Assembly: GCF_934561205.1 (NCBI RefSeq)
Contig: NZ_CAKTFU010000007.1
Coordinates: 1 to 64,000, forward strand
Origin: an uncultured Gemmiger sp.
GTDB taxonomy: Bacteria; Bacillota; Clostridia; Oscillospirales; Ruminococcaceae
Direction of reading: 5' to 3'
DNA length: 64,000 bases
Shown: in pieces, positions 52,266-60,642 of the stretch
Layout: each line of letters opens with the position of its first letter
Position numbering within the stretch: position 1 is the first letter of the stretch
Program-made: the position numbers and the translations under genes
The notes under the pieces: generated by a model
The model's input: only the letters and a program-made list of their open reading frames with translations
What the model was told of the DNA's origin: nothing
Database searches by the model: none

Positions 52266-53261
52266 ATGCCTGTCACAATCATTGCCGAGGCCGGCGTCAA
52301 CCACAACGGCAGCCTGGAAATGGCCAAGGAGATGGCGCGCGTTGCCAAGGCGTGCGGCGCCGACATTGTAAAATACCAGACCGCCGTGCCGGAGCTTGTC
52401 GTCAGCAAATTTGCCGAGAAGGCCGAGTACCAGAAACAGACCACCGACGCTGCCGAGAGCCAGCTGGAGATGATCCGCAAGCTGCATTTTTCCTTTGAGG
52501 CGCACCGTGAGCTGAAGGAATACTGCGATTCCATCGGCATACAGTACCTGTCGGCCGCATTTGACATCCCCAGCGTGCGGTTTTTGGGTACGCTGAACCT
52601 GCCGCTGCTGAAGATCCCTTCCGGCGAAATCACCAACCTGCCGTATCTGGAGGAGGTCGCCAAGCTGCACACCCCCGTGCTGCTTTCCACCGGCATGAGC
52701 AATCTGAATGAGATCACCGATGCACTGGCCGTTTTGGACGAGGGCGGCTGCCCCGAGGCCACCGTGCTGCACTGCAACACCCAATACCCCACCCCCTACG
52801 AGGACGCCAACCTGACCGCCATGCTGGAGCTGTTTGAGCAGTTCGGCCTGCCGGTGGGCTTGTCCGACCATACGCCCGGCTGGGAATGTGACGTAGCCGC
52901 GACGGTTTTGGGCGCGCAGGTCATTGAAAAGCACTTTACGCTGGATAAGACCCTGCCCGGCCCCGACCAACAGGCCAGCTTAGACCCCACCGAGTTCGCC
53001 GCCATGGTACAGGCCGTGCGCCATGTGGAGGCCGCCCTGGGCGACGGCCACAAGCACCTGACCGCAAGCGAAGCCCCCAACAAGGCCATTGCCCGCAAGA
53101 GCATCGTGGCCGCCCGCCCCATCGCCGAGGGCGAGGTTTTCACCGAGGAAAACCTGACCACCAAGCGCCCCGGCGACGGCGTAAGCCCCATGCGCTGGCA
53201 TGACGTCCTGGGACAAAAGGCCAAGCGCGCCTTTGCCGAGGACGAAAAAATCGAACTGTAA
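52266..53261 (+). CDS. Nonulosonic acid synthase (LegI/NeuB family)
   Basis: 331 residues. Condenses a 6-carbon aminosugar with phosphoenolpyruvate to give a sialic-like acid. IIAEAGVNHNGSLEMAKEM, KYQTAVPEL, PSGEITNLPYLE, STGMSNLNEI, SDHTPGWE and EKHFTLDKTLPGPDQ are NeuB-fold blocks. The C-terminal 60 residues form an antifreeze-like SAF domain (IVAARPIAEGEVFTEENL; KRPGDGVSPM). LegI, PseI and NeuB are hard to separate by eye; LegI is favoured by the LegC-type neighbour. The start at 52266 follows GGGAGG. Confidence 0.93.
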   Translation: MPVTIIAEAGVNHNGSLEMAKEMARVAKACGADIVKYQTAVPELVVSKFAEKAEYQKQTTDAAESQLEMIRKLHFSFEAHRELKEYCDSIGIQYLSAAFDIPSVRFLGTLNLPLLKIPSGEITNLPYLEEVAKLHTPVLLSTGMSNLNEITDALAVLDEGGCPEATVLHCNTQYPTPYEDANLTAMLELFEQFGLPVGLSDHTPGWECDVAATVLGAQVIEKHFTLDKTLPGPDQQASLDPTEFAAMVQAVRHVEAALGDGHKHLTASEAPNKAIARKSIVAARPIAEGEVFTEENLTTKRPGDGVSPMRWHDVLGQKAKRAFAEDEKIEL

Positions 53262-53270
53262 GGGGAAACT

Positions 53271-54458
53271 ATGCGCAGCATTTGTGTTGTTACCGCCACC
53301 CGCGCGGAATACGGTTTACTGCGTCCTGTCGTGCAAAAATTGGCGGCAAGCGCCGATTTGCGGCTGCGGCTGGTCGTGACGGGGGCGCACCTTTGCCCAC
53401 GGTTAGGGCTGACGGTGACCGAAATTGAGAAGGACGGCTTTGCCATTGATGCCCGTCTGCCCATTTTTACCGACGATGCCGCCGAGCCTGTGGCGCAGAC
53501 CATCGCCCGCACGCTGACGGTGTTTGACGAATATTTTGCCCAAAACCGCCCCGACTGCCTGCTGGTACTGGGCGACCGCTTTGAGATTTTTGCCGCAGCC
53601 ACGGCGGCTGCGGCGCGGCATATCCCCATTGCCCATATTTCCGGCGGGGATGTGACCCTGGGCGCCGCCGATGAGTACTACCGCCACTGCATCAGCAAGA
53701 TGGCGGCGGTGCATTTTGCCTCCTGCGCCGACAGCGCCGCCCGCCTGGTACGGCTGGGCGAAGCACCCGACCGCGTGTTTTGCGTGGGCGGGCTGGGGGA
53801 CGAAAACATCCGCACCCTGCCCAAGTTGAGCCGGGAGGCACTTTGCGAATCCACCGGCTTTGCCCTGATGCAGCCCTTTGCGCTGGTGACCTACCACCCC
53901 GAAACCAGCGCCGATGCTGGCTCCCCCGCGGCGCAGAGCCAAGCGCTTTGCCGCGCGATGGAATCCGTAACGGGGATCTTTTGGCTGATGACCGGCTCCA
54001 ACGCCGACGCGGGCGGGCAGGTATGCTCCGACACGCTGCGCGCCTTTGCCGCCGCCCACCCCGACCGCGCCGCCTTTGTGCAGAACCTGGGGCTGCAGCG
54101 GTATCTTTCGGCCATGCAGTATGCGTCGCTGGTGGCGGGCAACTCCTCCTCCGGCGTGGTGGAAACGCCGACCTTCCGTGTGCCCACCGTCAACATCGGC
54201 AAGCGGCAGGCAGGGCGCATTGTGTGCGCCAACGTGCTGGGCTGCACCCCCGATGCCGATGCCATTGCCGAAACGATGCGCAGGGCGCTTTCGCCGGAGT
54301 TTGCCGCCATTGCCGCCACGGCCAAAAGCCCCTACAACGGCGGCGACACCAGCGCGAAAATCTGCGCTGTGCTGCAAAACTTTGATTTTTCTGCCCCCAA
54401 GAGCTTTTACGACGGCCCCGTGCCGCACTTTGACCCCGAAAGGAAGATCGACCTATGA
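53271..54458 (+). CDS. UDP-sugar 2-epimerase, hydrolysing (NeuC/LegG family)
   Basis: 395 residues. GTRAEYGLLRPV-like N-terminus (TATRAEYGLLRPVVQKL), LVVTGAHLCPRLGLT, VLGDRFEIFAAATAA, HISGGDVTLGAADEYYRH, GGLGDENIRTLPKLS and GNSSSGVVETPTFRVPTVN match hydrolysing UDP-GlcNAc 2-epimerases. It releases the N-acyl mannosamine-type sugar used by the preceding synthase. It overlaps the next gene by 4 bp. Confidence 0.93.
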   Translation: MRSICVVTATRAEYGLLRPVVQKLAASADLRLRLVVTGAHLCPRLGLTVTEIEKDGFAIDARLPIFTDDAAEPVAQTIARTLTVFDEYFAQNRPDCLLVLGDRFEIFAAATAAAARHIPIAHISGGDVTLGAADEYYRHCISKMAAVHFASCADSAARLVRLGEAPDRVFCVGGLGDENIRTLPKLSREALCESTGFALMQPFALVTYHPETSADAGSPAAQSQALCRAMESVTGIFWLMTGSNADAGGQVCSDTLRAFAAAHPDRAAFVQNLGLQRYLSAMQYASLVAGNSSSGVVETPTFRVPTVNIGKRQAGRIVCANVLGCTPDADAIAETMRRALSPEFAAIAATAKSPYNGGDTSAKICAVLQNFDFSAPKSFYDGPVPHFDPERKIDL

Positions 54459-55429
54459 AACTTTTGATCGTCGGTTTGGGCAGCATGGGCAAGCGCCGCG
54501 CCCGCCTGTGCAAAGGAATTGACGCTGCCACGCAAATCATCGGCGTAGACACCTCCGAGGAGCGCCGCAAGGAGGCCGCCGCCCTGCAGCTGGCGGACGA
54601 AACCTGCGCCACCATTGCCGAGGCTGCCGCCCTGCACCCCGACGCCGCTCTGGTCTGCACCGCGCCGCTGACCCACGCAGCCATTATCAGCGAACTGCTC
54701 GACTGCAATTTGCCCGTTTTTACCGAGCTGAACCTTGTCAGCGACGGCTACGCCGAGAACATGGCCAAGGCCGCCGAGAAAAACCTGCCGCTGTTTTTGT
54801 CCAGCACCATGCTGTACCGCCGCGAAACGCAGTACATCAAGGCGCAGGTGCAGCAGTTCGGCAAGCCGGTGCATTACATTTACCACATCGGGCAGTACCT
54901 GCCCGACTGGCACCCCTGGGAGAACTACAAGAATTTCTTTGTCGGCAACGTGCGCACCGGCGGTGTGCGCGAGATTTTCGGCATTGACCTGCCGTGGCTG
55001 CTGGACGCCTTCGGTGAGGTGGAATCCGTCACCGTGATGAAGGACACCCTGAGCGATCTGGGGCTGCCCTACCCCGACTGCGTGACCCTGCTGCTGCGCC
55101 ACAAAAACGGCGTGCAGGGTGTGCTGGCCGCCGATGTGGTCAGCCGCAAGGCGGTGCGCAGCTTTGAGTGCTTCGGCGATGGGCTGCATCTTTTCTGGGA
55201 GGGCAACCCCAAGGCGCTGTACGAGTTCCGCGACGGCGACAAGCAGTTTGTGGACACCTACACCAGCTTTGAGCACGACAGCCGTTACAGCGACAACATT
55301 GTAGAAAACGCCTATGTGGACGAATTGACGAACTTTTTCGGCGTTCTGCAGGGCACCGAGACCCCCCGCTGGAGCTTTGAAAAGGACCTGGCCGCCATTG
55401 CCCTGATGGACAAGGCCGAGCAGGCATAA
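54455..55429 (+). CDS. Gfo/Idh/MocA-family oxidoreductase 1
   Basis: 324 residues with an N-terminal Rossmann motif IVGLGSMGKRRARL and an AALVCTAPLTHAAI-type nucleotide pocket. The EKP motif is replaced by TELNL (FTELNLVSDGY), so the usual catalytic lysine is missing at that place. A C-terminal GFO_IDH_MocA substrate domain is present. Its place in the nonulosonic acid operon suggests oxidation or epimerisation of a nucleotide sugar or the 9-carbon acid. Overlap with the upstream gene argues for the same pathway. Confidence 0.85.
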   Translation: MKLLIVGLGSMGKRRARLCKGIDAATQIIGVDTSEERRKEAAALQLADETCATIAEAAALHPDAALVCTAPLTHAAIISELLDCNLPVFTELNLVSDGYAENMAKAAEKNLPLFLSSTMLYRRETQYIKAQVQQFGKPVHYIYHIGQYLPDWHPWENYKNFFVGNVRTGGVREIFGIDLPWLLDAFGEVESVTVMKDTLSDLGLPYPDCVTLLLRHKNGVQGVLAADVVSRKAVRSFECFGDGLHLFWEGNPKALYEFRDGDKQFVDTYTSFEHDSRYSDNIVENAYVDELTNFFGVLQGTETPRWSFEKDLAAIALMDKAEQA

Positions 55430-55438
55430 GGGGGAGCT

Positions 55439-56386
55439 ATGCGTACTTTGACTGCCCTGTTTGTGGGGCTGGGTTCCATCGGCACCCGTCACCTGAAAAA
55501 CCTTGCCAACCTTTGCGGCGACCGCGGCTGGACGCTGCAGGCCGACGCTTTGCGCAGCGACCCTGCCCGCCCCCTGCGGGACGGCGTTGCCGAGCTGCTG
55601 CACCGCCAGTTTGCCGACATCCGCGACGCTGCACCGCGTTACGATTTGATTTTTATCACCAACCCCACCAGCCTGCACGCCGACGCCCTGCGCACGGTGT
55701 ACGGGCGCGGCGAAGCGCTTTTTATCGAAAAACCGCTGTTTTCTGCCGAGCAGACTGCCCTTGACCCCGCCGACTATCTGCCCGAAGGGCAAAAAGCCTA
55801 TGTGGCCGCCCCCATGCGCTGGTGCGGCGTTATGCAGGCTGTCAAGGAGCGTCTGCCTGACCTGCACCCCTACTGTGCGCGGGTCATCTGCTCCAGCTAC
55901 CTGCCCGACTGGCGGCCCGGTGTGGACTACCGCACGGTGTACAGCGCCCGCAAGGAATTGGGCGGCGGCGTGACCATTGACCTGATCCACGAGTGGGATT
56001 ATTTGGCAGATTTGTTCGGCATACCGGAGCAGCTATACAATTTCAAGGGGCATTACTCGGAGTTGGAAATAAATTCTGACGATATATCGATGTATATTGC
56101 CCGCTACCCCCACCTTTTGGCGGAGGTGCATCTGGATTATTTCGGCCGCGGCTACCGCCGCAAGCTGGAGCTTTTCTGCCCGGACGGCAGTTATCTGGCG
56201 GATTTCGGCGCCGGTACGCTGACCCTGCCCGACGGCACCATTGAGCATTATGAGGAGGACGTCAACCGCCGCTACGAGCGCGAGATGGACTACTTTGTGG
56301 ACTATGCCCTGGGCGGGGAGCGCGTCAGCTGCAACCCACCCGAACTGGCCCTGCAAATTTTGAAACTGACATTGGGGGAACTGTAA
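55439..56386 (+). CDS. Gfo/Idh/MocA-family oxidoreductase 2
   Basis: 315 residues. N-terminal Rossmann motif VGLGSIGTRHLKNL, then ITNPTSLHADAL and the EKP motif intact (FIEKPLFSAEQ), with catalytic Lys. The middle HEWDYLADLFG region matches the family's substrate domain. It is similar in size to the preceding oxidoreductase but differs at the EKP site, so the two may form a heteromer or act on different steps. The stop lies 1 bp before the start of the cytidylyltransferase gene. Confidence 0.87.
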   Translation: MRTLTALFVGLGSIGTRHLKNLANLCGDRGWTLQADALRSDPARPLRDGVAELLHRQFADIRDAAPRYDLIFITNPTSLHADALRTVYGRGEALFIEKPLFSAEQTALDPADYLPEGQKAYVAAPMRWCGVMQAVKERLPDLHPYCARVICSSYLPDWRPGVDYRTVYSARKELGGGVTIDLIHEWDYLADLFGIPEQLYNFKGHYSELEINSDDISMYIARYPHLLAEVHLDYFGRGYRRKLELFCPDGSYLADFGAGTLTLPDGTIEHYEEDVNRRYEREMDYFVDYALGGERVSCNPPELALQILKLTLGEL

Positions 56387-56387
56387 C

Positions 56388-57149
56388 ATGAACCGTTTGT
56401 TGATCACCATCTGCGGCCGCGCAGGCAGCAAGGGCTTCAAAAATAAAAACCTGAAGGTTTTCTGCGGCAAGCCGCTGGTGTATTATTCCTTGAGCGCCGC
56501 CGAATTGTTTGTCAAAAACCACCCCGAACTGAGCGTAGACATTGCCCTGAACACCGACAGCGAGGATCTGGCCAAGCTGGTTCTGACACAGTACCCTGAG
56601 GTCGTGTATCTGCCGCGCGGCGAGGAGCTGGGCGGCGACCGTGTGCCCAAGATGGCGGTGTATCAGGACAGCCTGCGCCGCATGGAGCAGCGCGCCGGGC
56701 AGCCTTATGACTGGCACATGGACCTGGACATCACCAGCCCGCTGCGCACCGCCGCCGATATCGAAAACGCCTTTGCGGCCAAGCAGGAACGGCAGGATCT
56801 GGATCTGGTCTTCAGCGTCTGCGAGGCGCGCCGCAACCCGTGGTTCAACATGGTCAAGACCGTGGACGACCATGTGGAATGCGTCTGCAAGAGCGAGTTC
56901 ACAGGCCGCCAGCAGGCACCCGACGTATATGACGTCAATGCGTCGATTTATGTCTTTAAGCGCGACTTTTTGGCCAACAACACCGACGGCATCCTCTGGC
57001 GCGGCAAAATCGGCATCAGCGTCATGATGGACACCGGCATCATTGACATCGACTCGGAGCACGACTACCTGCTGATGGAGGCCATCGCCGCCCACCTGTA
57101 CGCCCATTATCCCGAATTCAACGCTGTACGGGAGAATATCCGTGGATAA
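56388..57149 (+). CDS. CMP-nonulosonic acid synthetase (NeuA/LegF/PseF family)
   Basis: 253 residues. Activates the 9-carbon sugar with CTP. The N-terminal loop GRAGSKGFKNKNLKVFCGKP, YLPRGEELGGD, the LDITSPLRTAADIENA block and DVNASIYVFKRDFL with the metal-binding DIDSEHDY segment identify the cytidylyltransferase family. It completes the pathway in this operon. It overlaps the following exporter gene by 8 bp. Confidence 0.92.
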   Translation: MNRLLITICGRAGSKGFKNKNLKVFCGKPLVYYSLSAAELFVKNHPELSVDIALNTDSEDLAKLVLTQYPEVVYLPRGEELGGDRVPKMAVYQDSLRRMEQRAGQPYDWHMDLDITSPLRTAADIENAFAAKQERQDLDLVFSVCEARRNPWFNMVKTVDDHVECVCKSEFTGRQQAPDVYDVNASIYVFKRDFLANNTDGILWRGKIGISVMMDTGIIDIDSEHDYLLMEAIAAHLYAHYPEFNAVRENIRG

Positions 57150-57918
57150 TGTCATGTTTGCACGTTCGCTCTCTCTGGTGCTGGACGCCGGGCAGACTCT
57201 GCTGGAAAACGGCAGCGAGGTGTTCCGCGTACAGCAGACGATGGAGATCATGGCCAAAAGCCTGGGCGTAGGGGATTTTGACGTGTATGTGGTGACCAAC
57301 GGCATTTTTGCGTCGGCCCACATGGGGGATCGCAACGATTCGCTGACCCGCCATGTGCCGCTGGTGTCCATTCACCTGGGCCGCGTGGAGGCCGTGAACG
57401 AGCTTTCCCGCGAGTTGGCTGCCGGTAAGCTGAATTTGGAGCAGGCAGAGCAGCGTCTGCGCGATGCCCGCGCCCTGCCCCCTGCCCTGCCCCGCGTACT
57501 GCGGCTGGCGGGTGCCGTGGGGGCCGCCTGCTTTGGCTATCTGTTTGGCGGCGGGCTGACGGAGGCGCTGGTAGCGGGTATGGCGGGCTATCTGGAAGTG
57601 GTGGTTTCGCAGCAGCTTTCTGCCCACAAGATCAACCGCATTTTCACCATCATTGTGGCGGCTGCCGTTGCCACGGCTTGCGCCATTTCGATGCGCCTGT
57701 TGCTTTTGCCGGGGCTGCAGGTCAACTTTGCCATTATCGGCGCGTTGATGGTGCTGACCCCCGGCGTTGCCCTGACGATGGGCATCCGCGATATTTTGAA
57801 CGCCGATTATCTTTCCGGCTCGATCCGGTTGCTGGATGCCGTGCTGGTTGCGGGCAGCATTGCCTGCGGCGTTGCCATAGCGTGGCTTGCCGCCCGGGGA
57901 TTGGGGGTGACGGTATGA
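57142..57918 (+). CDS. ThrE-type exporter, large subunit (YjjP-like)
   Basis: 258 residues. An N-terminal soluble part (about 1-115) with the GQTLLENGSEVFRVQQTM and SIHLGRVEAVNEL blocks precedes five hydrophobic segments (LRLAGAVGAACFGYLFGG onward; VLTPGVALTMGIRDILNAD). This is the split threonine/serine exporter family, whose relatives export amino acids or dicarboxylates such as succinate. The start is GTG at 57142 after GGGAGA. The 8-bp overlap with the CMP-sugar synthetase gene couples it to the glycan operon, although a functional link is not evident. Confidence 0.85.
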   Translation: MDNVMFARSLSLVLDAGQTLLENGSEVFRVQQTMEIMAKSLGVGDFDVYVVTNGIFASAHMGDRNDSLTRHVPLVSIHLGRVEAVNELSRELAAGKLNLEQAEQRLRDARALPPALPRVLRLAGAVGAACFGYLFGGGLTEALVAGMAGYLEVVVSQQLSAHKINRIFTIIVAAAVATACAISMRLLLLPGLQVNFAIIGALMVLTPGVALTMGIRDILNADYLSGSIRLLDAVLVAGSIACGVAIAWLAARGLGVTV

Positions 57919-58373
57919 GCCTGCCCGCTGCCCTGCTGCATTACCTGTGCCATTTTGTGGTGGCAGTGATTTCGGTGGTCAGCTTTGGCATTAGCTTTCA
58001 TGTGCCGCGGCGGCATTATCTGGCCTGCGGGCTGACCGGCGCGGTGGGCTGGATCGTCTACCTGCTGTGCCTGAACCTGCTGCACTGTACCGCCCCCGTT
58101 TCAGTGCTGGTTGCCACCCTGCCGCTGGCGGCGCTGGCGCGCGTCTTTGCGATACGCCACAAGGCACCCCTCACGGTGTTTTTGCTCAGCGGGATCTTTC
58201 CGCTGGTGCCCGGCGCGGGTATCTACAACACGGCCTACTACTTTTTGCAGGACGACCGCGCCCTGTTTGCCAACGCAGGTGTGGAAACGCTGAAAATTGC
58301 CCTGGCACTGGCCCTGGGCATTGCGCTGGTGTGCAGTATCCCTTTGCCGCAAAACCACACAACGCAAAAATAA
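57915..58373 (+). CDS. ThrE-type exporter, small subunit (YjjB-like)
   Basis: 152 residues with four or five helices (LCHFVVAVISVVSFGISFHV; GAVGWIVYLLCLNLL; HKAPLTVFLLSGIFPLVPGA). The FPLVPGAGIYNTAYYFLQDD block is characteristic of ThrE_2/DUF3815 proteins. The start at 57915 overlaps the upstream stop (ATGA); both subunits are needed in the family. It is the end of the operon, followed by a terminator. Confidence 0.87.
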   Translation: MSLPAALLHYLCHFVVAVISVVSFGISFHVPRRHYLACGLTGAVGWIVYLLCLNLLHCTAPVSVLVATLPLAALARVFAIRHKAPLTVFLLSGIFPLVPGAGIYNTAYYFLQDDRALFANAGVETLKIALALALGIALVCSIPLPQNHTTQK

Positions 58374-58382
58374 CGGTAAAAC

Positions 58383-58416
58383 AAAAGTCCCGAAACTGAC
58401 GGTTTCGGGACTTTTT
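58383..58416. terminator. Bidirectional terminator after the ThrE-type pair
   Basis: AAAAGTCCCGAAAC / GTTTCGGGACTTTTT stem between convergent genes. Confidence 0.92.
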
Positions 58417-58433
58417 CTGTATGCGGGGCGCGG

Positions 58434-59306
58434 TTACGCCTTCTTTTCCTCGGTTTTGCCCAGTTCCAGGCGGCGGAACCCCTCGCCGTGAACCTCGTTG
58501 GATTGCAGCATGATGATAAAGCAGTGGGGGTCCAGCTGCTTCATCGCCTGCTCGATTTCATACAGCTGCTTGTTGGAGCACGCGCAGAGCACAACGTCCT
58601 TGGGGGCGCCGTTAAAGCCGCCCTGACCGTGCAGAATGGTGGAGCCGCGATCCGCCACGCGGTCGATCTCCTCACAGGCGGCCTTGCCGTTGTCGGTGAC
58701 GATGAGCGCCAGCATCGAGGACGCAAAGCCGAACATCACCTTGTTGATGACCGTCGCCACAAGGTAGTTGAACAGCAGACCGTAAATGACCGAGTCCACG
58801 TCGTGGAACACAATGCCGTTGAGCACGATGACCGCCAGCGCCGCCGCAAAGGTCAGGTTGCCGAAGGGCAGATGCGGGTGCTTGACCTTGATGGCCATGG
58901 TGACGAAATCCAGGCCTCCGGTGCTGGCGTTCTGCATGTAGATCAGTGCATCGCCGATGCCGCCGATCACGCCGCCGCAGATGGTCGCCAGCAGGCGGTC
59001 GCCCTGATAGACAGGCAGGTGCGTCAGGATGGTATCGGTGTAGACGGCAAACATGACCATGCAGAACAGGCTGCGCAAAAAGAACGCACGACCGAGTTTT
59101 TTATAGCTGAACAGCACAATAGGGATGTTCAGCACAATGGTAGCGATACCGATGGGCAGCCCGAACAGGCGGTATAAAATGGCGCAGATGCCCGTAACGC
59201 CGGTGACCGGCACCCCCGCCGCCACGGCAAAGCTGTAAATGCCCAGGGCCGAGATAAAGCAGCCGATGGCCTCCAACAGAAGGTTGACCCATTTGTTCTT
59301 CGTCAT
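58434..59306 (-). CDS. YitT family membrane protein
   Basis: 290 residues. Five to six helices (LLLEAIGCFISALGIYSFAV; GIATIVLNIPIVLFSY; GGVIGGIGDALIY) in the YitT/DUF161 layout, with the GLDFVTMAIK block, then a cytoplasmic C-terminal DUF2179 domain (ERGSTI-like DRGSTILHGQGGFNGAPKD, VLCACSNKQLYEIEQAMKQ). Function of the family is unsettled. GAGGAAC precedes the ATG. Confidence 0.88.
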   Translation of the reverse strand: MTKNKWVNLLLEAIGCFISALGIYSFAVAAGVPVTGVTGICAILYRLFGLPIGIATIVLNIPIVLFSYKKLGRAFFLRSLFCMVMFAVYTDTILTHLPVYQGDRLLATICGGVIGGIGDALIYMQNASTGGLDFVTMAIKVKHPHLPFGNLTFAAALAVIVLNGIVFHDVDSVIYGLLFNYLVATVINKVMFGFASSMLALIVTDNGKAACEEIDRVADRGSTILHGQGGFNGAPKDVVLCACSNKQLYEIEQAMKQLDPHCFIIMLQSNEVHGEGFRRLELGKTEEKKA

Positions 59307-59332
59307 GTGCGTTCCTCTTTTCTTGCAGATTC

Positions 59333-59367
59333 AAAAAGCCGGGGGCATTGGGTAATGCTCCCGGCTG
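59333..59367 (-). terminator. Terminator of the lipoprotein gene
   Basis: On the minus strand AGCCGGGAGCATT / AATGCCCCCGGCT followed by TTTTT. Confidence 0.88.
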
Positions 59368-59385
59368 ATGTGTTGTGTTGCGAAA

Positions 59386-60534
59386 TCAGACGTTCTTTTT
59401 GATTTTGGAGGCTGCGTAGGTCTTGACGGCCGAGGCATCCAAATTGTGCTCAAGCGCAGCACCGGCGGCATACAGCTCATTTTGCATATCGGTGCTCTTC
59501 ATGGCGGTCAGCAGGTCGTAGGTCTTGACCATCTCGCTGACGGAGGCACCGGTCTTGAGGGGATCCAGGCGGCGGGCCACAAGGATGGAGCTGCCCAGGT
59601 CAATGGTGACCCACTCACCGATTTTGGCGGCGTCCAGCGGGTCGGTCAGCTTGTTGGTGCCGTCCTCGCTGTTGGCATAGCCGGACAGGTCACTGGGGGT
59701 GAACAGCTGGCTGGCGCCATAGTAAACAGCCTGAGAGGACTCCATCGTGCCGCCCAAGGCTTCCATAGCCTGCGGGGCATAGGTCATGGCGGCGGTGTAC
59801 ACCTGCGTGGCGGCGGCGCTGTCACCGATGGCCTTCTCGCTCAGATCGGCGCGGCATTTTTCTGCGATCTCGCTGACGGCGGTCTTTTGCTCGTCGGTGG
59901 CCGCGCTGTAGTTCGTGTAGTTGATCAGCGGCAGCTGCACGCTTTCGATGTAGTAGCAGTTGTCGGTGATGTAAGTCTTGTAGTCATCCTCGGTCACGGG
60001 GGTGGTGCCGTTCTCGCCGTAGGTCAGCTCCAGGATCTGCTTGGCCTTCTGGGCGTTGAGCAGGTAGCTTTCCACACTGGCACGGCCGATGCCGTTGGCC
60101 TCATAGATTTTGGCGTTGGTATCCCACAGGCTGTCCAGGTTGGAGGCGACGCTGTCCAGCGTGTCGGCGTCCAGTTCGCCGCCCAGCTCCGCAAAGGTTT
60201 TTTCCACGGCAGCGTAGTATTCCATCGAACGGTCGGTCAGCTTTTGGATGTACTCGGCACCGCTGGCGGTGACTTCCTCGTCCCCGATGGTACCGGTGCA
60301 TTCGGCCTTCAGCACGGCCTTGACGTCACTGGTTTTCTTGCCTTCGGGCAGGGTCGCCTTGGAGGCGGCGGTGTTGTAGGCGTTGTACTGCATCAGCAGG
60401 TACAGGCCGGACGGGATCTCCACCCCGCCTATATTGCCCACGGTGGACGGGGCGCTCATGTTGCAGCCGGCCAATGCCAGCAGCATACCGCCCGCCATGG
60501 CCAGACTGAATACTTTGGTTTTGATAGAACGCAT
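59386..60534 (-). CDS. Extracellular lipoprotein, SurA/PrsA-N-like, no rotamase domain seen
   Basis: 382 residues. A lipoprotein signal with lipobox LAGC (Cys24) precedes a mostly helical acidic domain (YLLMQYNAYNTAASKA; YIQKLTDRSMEYYAAVEKTF; VESYLLNAQKAKQILELTYG). This resembles the chaperone-like N-terminal part of PrsA/SurA proteins, but no parvulin domain is visible in the C-terminal half. The C-terminus ends with a basic KIKKNV. Function unknown; a foldase-derived chaperone is a guess. The start at 60534 follows GGGAG. It is divergent from ung. Confidence 0.65.
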   Translation of the reverse strand: MRSIKTKVFSLAMAGGMLLALAGCNMSAPSTVGNIGGVEIPSGLYLLMQYNAYNTAASKATLPEGKKTSDVKAVLKAECTGTIGDEEVTASGAEYIQKLTDRSMEYYAAVEKTFAELGGELDADTLDSVASNLDSLWDTNAKIYEANGIGRASVESYLLNAQKAKQILELTYGENGTTPVTEDDYKTYITDNCYYIESVQLPLINYTNYSAATDEQKTAVSEIAEKCRADLSEKAIGDSAAATQVYTAAMTYAPQAMEALGGTMESSQAVYYGASQLFTPSDLSGYANSEDGTNKLTDPLDAAKIGEWVTIDLGSSILVARRLDPLKTGASVSEMVKTYDLLTAMKSTDMQNELYAAGAALEHNLDASAVKTYAASKIKKNV

Positions 60535-60589
60535 AGGATCGGTTCTCCCTTTACAGTAAGTTGTGCGGCGCGTGCCGTCATTGTTTTTT

Positions 60590-60618
60590 ATTATACCGCT
60601 TTTTGCCGCACATTGCAA
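60590..60618 (-). promoter_or_regulatory. Lipoprotein promoter sharing its -35 with ung
   Basis: TTGCAA (60618-60613), exactly 17 bp, TATAAT (60595-60590) on the minus strand. The palindromic TTGCAA is also the -35 of the opposite promoter. Confidence 0.75.
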
Positions 60619-60641
60619 GCCCCGATGCAGTATGGTATACT
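60613..60641 (+). promoter_or_regulatory. ung promoter sharing its -35 with the lipoprotein gene
   Basis: TTGCAA (60613-60618), exactly 17 bp, TATACT (60636-60641). It ends 1 bp before repeat copy D. Confidence 0.75.
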
Positions 60642-60642
60642 A

